Shown piece after piece: positions 52,201 to 63,485 of a DNA stretch of 64,000 nucleotides. The notes under the pieces were generated by a model. It was not told the DNA's origin. It saw only the letters and a list, made by a program, of their open reading frames with translations, and ran no database searches. The DNA comes from Colletes latitarsis (taxonomy: Eukaryota > Arthropoda > Insecta > Hymenoptera > Colletidae): NCBI RefSeq assembly GCF_051014445.1, contig NC_135136.1:25996001-26060000 (forward strand). Reading direction: 5' to 3'. A program made the position numbers and the translations under genes. Position 1 is the stretch's first letter. Each line of letters opens with the position of its first letter.

Positions 52201-52420
52201 CTAAAAAACTGACCGAATCCAGGTTTAATTGACTGTTACTGTGTGGTACCACATTACTACGTGATTCAAACCCGAAAAAACCATGGATCTGGCCAACAAG
52301 TATGCGAAGAAGGCAAAATCATGAGCCAGATGCGGGCATAACCGAGACCTAACCCAGACCTAACCGGTCTGATCCTCTAAAATATTGATGGAAACCAGGT
52401 CTAATTGTCAGTTTCAGTGT
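46229..52420 (+). repeat. HOR-6 copy 2
   Basis: Second copy of the 7,064-bp unit without the 891-bp expansion. Private changes include ACCTGTCTTACC near 49894 (ACCGGTCTTACC in copy 1), AATCGACTG near 49934 and GTATTCGAAG near 51060. Shared sequence ends at 52420. Confidence 0.92.
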
Positions 52421-55028
52421 GGTACCACATTACTACGTGATCATGCCAGAGAAAAACCAGGATCTGGCCAGCAAGAATGCGGAAGGGCAAAATCATGAGC
52501 CAGATGCGGGCATAACCCAAGCCTAACCCAGACCTAACCGGTGTTACCGACTAAAATATTGGTCGGAACCAGGTTTAATTGTCTGTTTCAGTGAGGTGTC
52601 ACATTACTACGTGTTTCAAACCAGAGAAAACCCAGGATCTGGCCAACAAGAATGCGGAAATGGCGAAATCATGAGCCAGATGCGGGCATAACCCAGACCT
52701 AACCCGGACCTAACCGGTCTTACCGACTAAAATACTGACCGAATCCAGGTTTAATTGACTGTTACTGTGTGGTACTACATTACTACGTGGTACAAACCCG
52801 AATATTCCCGGGACCTGGCCAACAAGTATGCGAAGAACGCAAAATCATGAGCCAGATGCGGGCATAACCCAGACCTAACCCAGACCTAATCAGATTTATC
52901 CTCTAAAATATTGGTCGAAACCAGGCTTAATTGTCTGTTTCAGTGTGGTTCCACATTACTACGTGATTCAAACCCTAAAAAACCCAGGATCTGGCCAACA
53001 AGTATGCGAAGAAGGCAAAATCATGAGCCAGATGCGGGCATAACCCAGTCCTAACTCAGACCTAACCGGTTTTATCCTTTAAAATGTGGATAGAAACCAG
53101 GTTTAATTGACTGTTTCAATGTCGTACAACATTACGACGCGATTCAAACCCGAAAAAACCCAGGACCTGGCCAACAAGTATGCGGAGAAGGCAAAAACAT
53201 GAGCCAGATGCGGGCATAACCCAGACTTAACCCAGACCTAACCGGTGTTACCGACTAAAATATTGGTCGGAACCAGGTTTAATTGTCTGTTTCAGTGAGG
53301 TGTCACATTACTACGTGCTTCAAACCAGGGAAAACCCGTGATCTGGCCAACAAGAATGCGGAAAAGGCGAAATCATGAGCCAGATGCGGGCATAACCCAG
53401 ACCTAACCCAGACCTAACCGGTCTTACCGACTAAAATACTGGCCGAATCCAGGTTTAATTGACTGTTACTGTGTGGTACCACATTACTACGTGGTACAAA
53501 CCCGAAAATTCCCAGGACCTGGCCAACAAGTATGCGAAGAAGGCAAAATCATGAGCCAGATGCGGGCATAACCCAGTCCTAACTCAGACCTAACCGGTTT
53601 TATCCTGTAAAATGTGGATCGAAACCAGGTTTAATTGACTGTTTCAGTGTGGAACCACATTAGTACGTGATCCAAACCCGAAAAAAACAAGGATCTGGGC
53701 AACAAGTATGCGAAGAAGGCAAAATCATGAGCCAGATGCGGGCATAACCCAGACCTAACTCAGACCTAACCGGTTTTATCCTCTAAAATGTGGATCGAAA
53801 CCAGGTTTAATTGACTGTTTCAGTGTGGAACCACATTAGTACGTGATCCAAACCCGAAAAAACCAAGGATCTGGCCAACAAGTATGCGAAGAAGGCAAAA
53901 TCATGAGCCAGATGCGGGCATAACCCAGACCTAACCCAGACCTAACCGGTTTTATCCTCTAAAATATTGATCGAATCCAGGTTTAATTGACTGTTACTGT
54001 GTGGTACCACATTACTACATGATTCAAACCCGAAAAAACCCAGGATCTGGCCAACAAGTATGCGAAGAAGGCAAAATCATGAGCCAGATGCGGGCATAAC
54101 CCAGACCTAACCCAGTCCTAATCGGTGTTCCCGACTAAAGTACTGACCGAATCCAGGTTTAATTGACTGTTACTGTGTGGTACCACATTACTACGTGATT
54201 CAAACCCGAAAATTCCCAGGATCTGAGCAACAAGTATGCGAAGAAGGCACAATCATGAGCCAGATGCGGGCATAACCCAGACCTAACCCAGAACTAACCC
54301 AGACCTAACCGGTCTTATCCTCTAAAATATTGATCGAAACCAGGTTTAATTGTCAGTTTCAGTGTCGTACCACATTACTACGTGATTCAAGCCAGAGAAA
54401 AACCAGGATCTGGCCAACAAGAATTCGGAAAAGGCAAAATCATGAGCCAGATGGGGGCATAACCCAGACCTAACCCAGACCTAACCGGTGTTATCCTCTT
54501 AAATATTGATCGAAACCAGGTTTAATTGTCTGTTTCATTATGGTACCACATTACTATGTGATTCAAACCCGAAAAAACTCAGGATCTGGCCAACAAGGAT
54601 GCGAAGAAGGCAAAATCATGAGCCAGATGCGGGCATAACCCAGACCTAACCCAGACCTAACCGGTGTTATCCTCTAAAATATTGATCGAAACCAATTTTA
54701 ATTGTCTGTTTCATTGTGGTACCACATTACTACGTGATTGATACCAGAGAAAACCAAGGATCCGGCCAACAAGAATGCGGAAAAGGCAAAATCATGAGTC
54801 ACATGCGGGCATAACCCAGACCTAACCCAGACCTAACCGGTGTTCCCGACTAAAAAACTGACCGAATCCAGGTTTAATTGACTGTTACTGTGTGGTACCA
54901 CATTACTACGTGATTCAAACCCGAAAAAACCATGGATCTGGCCAACAAGTATGCGAAGAAGGCAAAATCATGAGGCAGATGCGGGCATAACCGAGACCTA
55001 ACCCAGACCTAACCGGTCTGATCCTCTA
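52380..55028 (+). repeat. HOR-7 unit 1 (2,649 bp)
   Basis: Starts at type F (52380) and ends before the next type F at 55029. It opens with the F-E-C-G order of HOR-6, then has a type I monomer near 53.08 kb, D monomers and the 187-bp C monomer 54138-54324. Confidence 0.86.
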
Positions 55029-57325
55029 AAATATTGATGGAAACCAGGTCTAATTGTCAGTTTCAGTGTGGTACCACATTACTACGTGATCATGCCAGAG
55101 AAAAACCAGGATCTGGCCAGCAAGAATGCGGAAGGGCAAAATCATGAGCCAGATGCGGGCATAACCCAAGCCTAACCCAGACCTAACCGGTGTTACCGAC
55201 TAAAATATTGGTCGGAACCAGGTTTAATTGTCTGTTTCAGTGAGGTGTCACATTACTACGTGTTTCAAACCAGAGAAAACCCAGGATCTGGCCAACAAGA
55301 ATGCGGAAAAGGCGAAATCATGAGCCAGATGCGGGCATAACCCAGACCTAACCCGGACCTAACCGGTCTTACCGACTAAAATACTGACCGAATCCAGGTT
55401 TAATTGACTGTTACTGTGTGGTACTACATTACTACGTGGTACAAACCCGAATATTCCCGGGACCTGGCCAACAAGTATGCGAAGAACGCAAAATCATGAG
55501 CCAGATGCGGGCATAACCCAGACCTAACCCAGACCTAATCAGATTTATCCTCTAAAATATTGGTCGAAACCAGGCTTAATTGTCTGTTTCAGTGTGGTTC
55601 CACATTACTACGTGATTCAAACCCAAAAAAACCCAGGATCTGGCCAAGAAGTATGCGAAGAAGGCAAAACCATGAGCCAGATGCGGGCATAACCCAGACC
55701 TAACCCAGACCTAACCGGTCTTACCGACTAAAATACTGGCCGAATCCAGGTTTAATTGACTGTTACTGTGTGGTACCACGTTACTACGTGGTACAAACCC
55801 GAAAATTCCCAGGACCTGGCCAACAAGTATGCGAAGAAGGCAAAATCATGAGCCAGATGCGGGCATAACCCAGTCCTAACTCAGACCTAACCGGTTTTAT
55901 CCTCTAAAATGTGGATCGAAACCAGGTTTAATTGACTGTTTCAGTGTGGAACCACATTAGTACGTGATCCAAACCCGAAAAAAACAAGGATCTGGGCAAC
56001 AAGTATGCGAAGAAGGCAAAATCATGAGCCAGATGCGGGCATAACCCAGACCTAACTCAGACCTAACCGGTTTTATCCTCTAAAATGTGGATCGAAACCA
56101 GGTTTAATTGACAGTTTCAGTGTGGAACCACATTAGTACGTGATCCAAACCCGAAAAAACCAAGGATCTGGCCAACAAGTATGCGAAGAAGGCAAAATCA
56201 TGAGCCAGATGCGGGCATAACCCAGACCTAACCCAGACCTAACCGGTTTTATCCTCTAAAATATTGATCGAATCCAGGTTTAATTGACTGTTACTGTGTG
56301 GTACCACATTACTACATGATTCAAACCCGAAAAAACCCAGGATCTGGCCAACAAGTATGCGAAGAAGGCAAAATCATGAGCCAGATGCGGGCATAACCCA
56401 GACCTAACCCAGTCCTAATCGGTGTTCCCGACTAAAGTACTGACCGAATCCGGGTTTAATTGACTGTTACTGTGTGGTACCACATTACTACGTGATTCAA
56501 ACCCGAAAATTCCCAGGATCTGAGCAACAAGTATGCGAAGAAGGCACAATCATGAGACAGATGCGGGCATAACCCAGACCTAACCCAGAACTAACCCAGA
56601 CCTAACCGGTCTTATCCTCTAAAATATTGATCGAAACCAGGTTTAATTGTCAGTTTCAGTGTCGTACCACATTACTACGTGATTCAAGCCAGAGAAAAAC
56701 CAGGATCTGGCCAACAAGAATTCGGAAAAGGCAAAATCATGAGCCAGATGGGGGCATAACCCAGACCTAACCCAGACCTAACCGGTGTTATCCTCTTAAA
56801 TATTGATCGATTCCAGGTTTAATTGTCTGTTTCATTATGGTACCACATTACTATGTGATTCAAACCCGAAAAAACTCAGGATCTGGCCAACAAGGATGCG
56901 AAGAAGGCAAAATCATGAGCCAGATGCGGGCATAACCCAGACCTAACCCAGACCTAACCGGTGTTATCCTCTAAAATATTGATCGAAACCAATTTTAATT
57001 GTCTGTTTCATTGTGGTACCACATTACTACGTGATTGATACCAGAGAAAACCAAGGATCCGGCCAACAAGAATGCGGAAAAGGCAAAATCATGAGTCACA
57101 TGCGGGCATAACCCAGTCCTAACTCAGACCTAACCGGTTTTATCCTCTAAAATGTGCATCGAATCCAGCTTTAATTGTCTGTTTCAGTGTGGTTCCACAT
57201 TACTACGTGATTCAAACCCTAAAAAACCCAGGATCTGGCCAACAAGTATGCGAAGAAGGCAAAATCATGAGCCAGATGCGGGCATAACCGAGGCCTAACC
57301 CAGACCTAACCGGTCTGATCCTCTA
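55029..57325 (+). repeat. HOR-7 unit 2 (2,297 bp)
   Basis: Same opening as unit 1, two monomers shorter (352 bp). Contains the 187-bp C monomer 56435-56621 and the AAATGTGCATCG variant near 57.15 kb. Confidence 0.86.
55203..55378 (+). repeat. Representative monomer, type E (176 bp)
   Basis: Type E begins AAATATTGGTCGGAACC (or AAATATTGCTGGGAACC at 40.5, 43.4, 47.6 and 50.4 kb). It shares GTGAGGTGTCAC with type A but has ACGTGTTTCAAACC and GAAAACCCAGG. In 40-57 kb it regularly follows type F and precedes type C, forming a fixed F-E-C-G order within the HORs. Confidence 0.87.
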
Positions 57326-60300
57326 AAATATTGATGGAAACCAGGTCTAATTGTCAGTTTCAGTGTGGTACCACATTACTACGTGATCATGCCAGAGAAA
57401 AACCAGGATCTGGCCAGCAAGAATGCGGAAGGGCAAAATCATGAGCCAGATGCGGGCATAACCCAAGCCTAACCCAGACCTAACCGGTGTTACCGACTAA
57501 AATATTGGTCGGAACCAGGTTTAATTGTCTGTTTCAGTGAGGTGTCACATTACTACGTGTTTCAAACCAGAGAAAACCCAGGATCTGGCCAACAAGAATG
57601 CGGAAAAGGCGAAATCATGAGCCAGATGCGGGCATAACCCAGACCTAACCCGGACCTAACCGGTCTTACCGACTAAAATACTGACCGAATCCAGGTTTAA
57701 TTGACTGTTACTGTGTGGTACTACATTACTACGTGGTACAAACCCGAATATTCCCGGGACCTGGCCAACAAGTATGCGAAGAACGCAAAATCATGAGCCA
57801 GATGCGGGCATAACCCAGACCTAACCCAGACCTAATCAGATTTATCCTCTAAAATATTGGTCGAAACCAGGCTTAATTGTCTGTTTCAGTGTGGTTCCAC
57901 ATTACTACGTGATTCAAACCCAAAAAAACCCAGGATCTGGCCAACAAGTATGCGAAGAAGGCAAAACCATGAGCCAGATGCGGGCATAACCCAGTCCTAA
58001 CTCAGACCTAACCGGTTTTATCCTCTAAAATGTGCATCGAATCCAGCTTTAATTGTCTGTTTCAGTGTGGTTCCACATTACTACGTGATTCAAACCCTAA
58101 AAAACCCAGGATCTGGCCAACAAGTATGCGAAGAAGGCAAAATCATGAGCCAGATGCGGGCATAACCCAGTCCTAACTCAGACCTAACCGGTTTTATCCT
58201 TTAAAATGTGGATAGAAACCAGGTTTAATTGACTGTTTCAATGTCGTACAACATTACGACGCGATTCAAACCCGAAAAAACCCAGGACCTGGCCAACAAG
58301 TATGCGGAGAAGGCAAAAACATGAGCCAGATGCGGGCATAACCCAGACTTAACCCAGACCTAACCGGTGTTACCGACTAAAATATTGGTCGGAACCAGGT
58401 TTAATTGTCTGTTTCAGTGAGGTGTCACATTACTACGTGCTTCAAACCAGGGAAAACCCGTGATCTGGCCAACAAGAATGCGGAAAAGGCGAAATCATGA
58501 GCCAGATGCGGGCATAACCCAGACCTAACCCAGACCTAACCGGTCTTACCGACTAAAATACTGGCCGAATCCAGGTTTAATTGACTGTTACTGTGTGGTA
58601 CCACATTACTACGTGGTACAAACCCGAAAATTCCCAGGACCTGGCCAACAAGTATGCGAAGAAGGCAAAATCATGAGCCAGATGCGGGCATAACCCAGTC
58701 CTAACTCAGACCTAACCGGTTTTATCCTCTAAAATGTGGATAGAAACCAGGTTTAATTGACTGTTTCAATGTCGTACCACATTACGACGCGATACAAACC
58801 CGAAAAAACCCAGGACCTGGCCAACAAGTATGCGGAAAAGGCAAAAACATGAGCCAGATGCGGGCATAACCCAGACCTAACCCATACCTAACCGGTCTTA
58901 CCGACTAAAATACTGACCGAATCCAGGTTTAATTGACTGTTTCAATGTCGTACAACATTACGACGCGATTCAAACCCGAAAAAACCCAGGACCTGGCCAA
59001 CAAGTATGCGGAGAAGGCAAAAACATGAGCCAGATGCGGGCATAACCCAGACTTAACCCAGACCTAACCGGTGTTACCGACTAAAATATTGGTCGGAACC
59101 AGGTTTAATTGTCTGTTTCAGTGAGGTGTCACATTACTACGTGTTTCAAACCAGAGAAAACCCAGGATCTGGCCAAGAAGAATGCGGAAAAGGCGAAATC
59201 ATGAGCCAGATGCGGGCATAACCCAGACCTAACCCAGACCTAACCGGTCTTACCGACTAAAATACTGACCGAATCCAGGTTTAATTGACTGTTACTGTGT
59301 GGTACTACATTACTACGTGGTACAAACCCGAATATTCCCAGGACCTGGCCAACAAGTATGCGAAGAACGCAAAATCATGAGCCAGATGCGGGCATAACCC
59401 AGACCTAACCCAGACCTAATCAGATTTATCCTCTAAAATATTGGTCGAAACCAGGCTTAATTGTCTGTTTCAGTGTGGTTCCACATTACTACGTGATACA
59501 AACCCAAAAAAACCCAGGATCTGGCCAACAAGTATGCGAAGAAGGCAAAATCATGAGCCAGATGCGGGCATAACCCAGTCCTAACTCAGACCTAACCGGT
59601 TTTATCCTCTAAAATGTGGATCGAATCCAGCTTTACTTGTCTGTTTCAGTGTGGTTCCACATTACTACGTGATTCAAACCCTAAAAAACCCAGGATCTGG
59701 CCAACAAGTATGCGAAGAAGGCAAAATCATGAGCCAGATGCGGGCATAACCCAGTCCTAACTCAGACCTAACCGGTTTTATCCTCTAAAATGTGGATAGA
59801 AACCAGGTTTAATTGACTGTTTCAATGTCGTACCACATTACGACGCGATTCAAACCCGAAAAAACCAAGGACCTGGCCAACAAGTATGCGGAGAAGGCAA
59901 AAACATGAGCCAGATGCGGGCATAACCCAGACTTAACCCAGACCTAACCGGTGTTACCGACTAAAATATTGGTCGGAACCAGGTTTAATTGTCTGTTTCA
60001 GTGAGGTGTCACATTACTACGTGCTTCAAACCAGGGAAAACCCGCGATCTGGCCAACAAGAATGCGGAAAAGGCGAAATCATGAGCCAGATGCGGGCATA
60101 ACCCAGACCTAACCCAGACCTAACCGGTCTTACCGACTAAAATACTGGCCGAATCCAGGTTTAATTGACTGTTACTGTGTGGTACCACATTACTACGTGG
60201 TACAAACCCGAAAATTCCCAGGACCTGGCCAACAAGTATGCGAAGAACGCAAAATCATGAGCTAGATGCGGGCATAACCCAGACCTAACCCAGACCTACT

Positions 60301-60839
60301 CAGATTTATCCTCTAAAATATTGGTCGAAACCAGGCTTAATTGTCTGTTTCAGTGTGGTTCCACATTACTACGTGATTCAAACCCTAAAAAACCCAGGAT
60401 CTGGCCAACAAGTATGCGAAGAAGGCAAAATCATGAGCCAGATGCGGGCATAACCCAGTCCTAACTCAGACCTAACCGGTTTTATCCTCTAAAATGTGGA
60501 TAGAAACCAGGTTTAATTGACTGTTTCAATGTCGTACCACATTACGACGCGATACAAACCCGAAAAAACCCAGGACCTGGCCAAGATGTATGCGGAAAAG
60601 TCAAAAACATGAGCCAGATGCGGGCATAACCCAGACTTAACCCAGACCTAACCGGTGTTAGCGATTAAAATACTGACGGAATCCATGTTTAATTGACTGT
60701 TACTGTGTGGTACCACATTACTACGTGAATCAAACCGGGAAATTCCCAGGATCTGAGCAATATCTATGCGAAGAAGGCAGAATCATGAGCCAGATGCGGG
60801 CATAGCCCAGACCTAACCGAGACCTAACCGGTGTTATCC
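57326..60839 (+). repeat. HOR-7 unit 3 and type I-rich block
   Basis: Opens F-E-C-G like units 1 and 2. It then breaks into short overlapping repeats rich in type I monomers (near 58.20, 58.73, 58.9, 59.79 and 60.49 kb), alternating with E, C and G types. The AATGTGCATCG monomer at about 58.03 kb duplicates the one at 57.15 kb. Confidence 0.82.
58204..58379 (+). repeat. Representative monomer, type I (176 bp)
   Basis: Type I has AAATGTGGATAGAAACC, TTTCAATGTCGTAC (or ATGTGGTACC) and ACATTACGACGCGATTC, followed by AGGCAAAAACATGAG. It occurs singly near 35.1, 38.8 and 53.1 kb and becomes frequent at 58.2-60.6 kb. Confidence 0.84.
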
Positions 60840-61724
60840 TCTAAAATATTGATCGAAACCTGGTTTAGTTGACTGTTTCAACGTGGTACCACATTACTAC
60901 GTGATTCAAACCCTAAAAAACCCAGGATCTGGCCAACAAGTATGCGAAGAAGGTAAAATCATTAGCCAGATGCGGCCAAAACGCAAACCTAACTCTGGCC
61001 TAACCGGTTTTTATCCTCTAAAATATTGATTGAAACCAGGTTTAATTGTCTGTTCCAGTGTGGCTCCACATTACTACGTGATTCAAACCAGAGAAAACCA
61101 AGGATCTGGCCAACAAGAATGCGAGGAAGGCAAAATCATGAGCCTGATGTGGGCATAACCCAGACCTAACCCAGACCTAACCGGTTTTATCCTCTAAAAT
61201 ATTGATCGAAACCTGGTTTAGTTGACTGTTTCAACGTGGTACCACAGTACTACGTGATTCAAACCCTAAAAAACCCAGGATCTGGCCAACAAGTATGCGA
61301 AGAAAGCAAAATCATGAGCCTGATGTGGGCATAACCCAGACCTAACCCAGACCTAACCGGTTTTATCCTCTAAAATATTGATCGAAACCTGGTTTAGTTG
61401 ACTGTTTCAACGTGGTACCACAGTACTACGTGATTCAAATCCAAAAAAACCCAGGATCTAGCCAACAACTATGCGAAGAAGGCAAAATCATGAGCCAGAT
61501 GCGGGCATAACCCAGACCTAACCCAGACCTCACCAGTGATATCCTTTAAAATGTGGATCGAAACCAGGTTTAATTGACTGTTTCAACGTGGTACCACATT
61601 ACTACGTGATTCAAACCCTAAAAAACCCAGGATCTGAGCAACAAGTATGCGAAGAAGGCAAAATCATGAGCCAGATGCGGGCATAACCCAGACCTAACAC
61701 AGACCTAACCGGTGTTATCCTCTA
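60840..61724 (+). repeat. Start of the type H block
   Basis: Type H monomers with CCTGGTTTAGTTGAC and TTTCAACGTGG appear here for the first time, several of them with GAGCCTGATGTGGGC. Two near-identical H monomers lie in tandem near 61.20 and 61.37 kb. One monomer near 60.97 kb has unusual drift (CGGCCAAAACGCAAACC, CTCTGGCC). Confidence 0.8.
61197..61372 (+). repeat. Representative monomer, type H (176 bp)
   Basis: Type H has CGAAACCTGGTTTAGTTGAC, TTTCAACGTGG and GTACCACAGTAC or GTACCACATTAC. In it the AAACC-A-GGTTT dyad becomes AAACC-T-GGTTT, so only the centre base changes and the arms are kept. It is confined to about 60.8-63.1 kb and belongs to the dimeric HOR there. Many H-block monomers also carry GAGCCTGATGTGGGC in place of GAGCCAGATGCGGGC. 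Confidence 0.86.
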
Positions 61725-63485
61725 ACATACTCATCGAAATCGGGTTTAATTGTCTGTTTCAGTGTGGTAACACATTACTACGTGATTGAAACCAGAGAAA
61801 ACCAAGGATCTGGCCAACAAGTATGCGAAGAAGGCAAAATCATGAGCCTGATGTGGGCATAACCCAGACCTAACCCAGACCTAACCGGTTTTATCCTCTA
61901 AAATATTGATCGAAACCTGGTTTAGTTGACTGTTTCAACGTGGTACCACATTACTACGTGATTCAAACCCTAAAAAACCCAGGATCTGGCCAACAAGTAT
62001 GCGAAGAAGGCAAAATCATGAGCCAGATGCGGGCATAACCCAGACCTAACACAGACCTAACCGGTGTTATCCTCTAAAATACTCATCGAAACCGGGTTTA
62101 ATTGTCTGTTTCAGTGTGGTACCACATTACTACGTGATTCAAACCCGAAAAAACCATGGATCTGGCCAGCAAGTATGCGAAGAAGGCAAAATCATGAGCC
62201 TGATGTGGGCATAACCCAGACCTAACCCAGACCTAACCGTTTTTATCCTCTAAAATATTGATCGAGACCAGGTGTAATTGATTGTTTCAACGTGGTACCA
62301 CATTACTACGTGATTCAAAACCTAAAAAACCCAGGATCTGGCCAACAAGTATGCGAAGAAGGCAAAATCATGAGCCAGATGCGGGCATAACCCAGACCTA
62401 ACACAGACCTAACCGGTGTTATCCTCTAAAATACTCATCGAAACCGGGTTTAATTGTCTGTTTCAGTGTGGTAACACATTACTACGTGATTGAAACCAGA
62501 GAAAACCAAGGATCTGGCCAACAAGTATTCGGGAAAGGCAAAATCATGAGCCTGATGTGGGCATAACCCAGACCTAACCCAGACCTAACCGTTTTTATCC
62601 TCTAAAATATTCATCGAGACCAGGTGTAATTGATTGTTTCAACGTGATACCACATTACTACGTGATTCAAACCCTAAAAAACCCAGGATCTGGCCAACAA
62701 GTATGCGAAGAAGGCAAAATCATGAGCCAGATGCGGGCATAACCCAGACCTAACACAGACCTAACCGGTGTTATCCTCTAAAATACTCATCGAAACCGGG
62801 TTTAATTGTCTGTTTCAGTGTGGTAACACATTACTACGTGATTGAAACCAGAGAAAACCAAGGATCTGGCCAACAAGTATGCGAAGAAGGCAAAATCATG
62901 AGCCTGATGTGGGCATAACCCAGACCTAACCCAGACCTAACCGGTTTTATCCTCTAAAATATTGATCGAAACCTGGTTTAGTTGACTGTTTCAACGTGGT
63001 ACCACAGTACTACGTGATTCAAATCCAAAAAAACCCAGGATCTAGCCAACAACTATGCGAAGAAGGCAAAATCATGAGCCAGATGCGGGCATAACCCAGA
63101 CCTTACCCAGACCTCACCAGTGATATCCTTTAAAATGTGGATCGAAACCAGGTTTAATTGACTGTTTCAACGTGGTACCACATTACTACGTGATTCAAAT
63201 CCAAAAAAACCCAGGATCTAGCCAACAACTATGCGAAGAAGGCAAAATCGTGAGCCAGATGCGGGCATAACCCAGACCTAACCCAGACCCAACCGGTGTT
63301 ATCCTCTAAAATATTGATCGAAAGCATGTTTAATGGACTGTTTCAGTGTGGTACCGTAATTACTACGTGATTCAAACCCAAAAAAACCCAGGATCTGACC
63401 AACAAGTATGCGAAGAAGGCAAAATCATGAGCCAGATGCGGGCATAACCCAGACCTAACACAGACCTAACCGGTGTTATCCTCTA
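61725..63485 (+). repeat. Dimeric HOR (352 bp)
   Basis: The AAATACTCATCGAAACCGGG monomer starts at 61725, 62077, 62429 and 62781 (352-bp steps) and again at 63486 (705 bp later). Between them lies a monomer with TTTCAACGTGG and AAACCCTAAAAAACCC. Alternation of two monomer types makes this a two-monomer HOR, unlike the long HORs to the left. Spacing to 63486 includes two extra H/B monomers. Confidence 0.87.
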
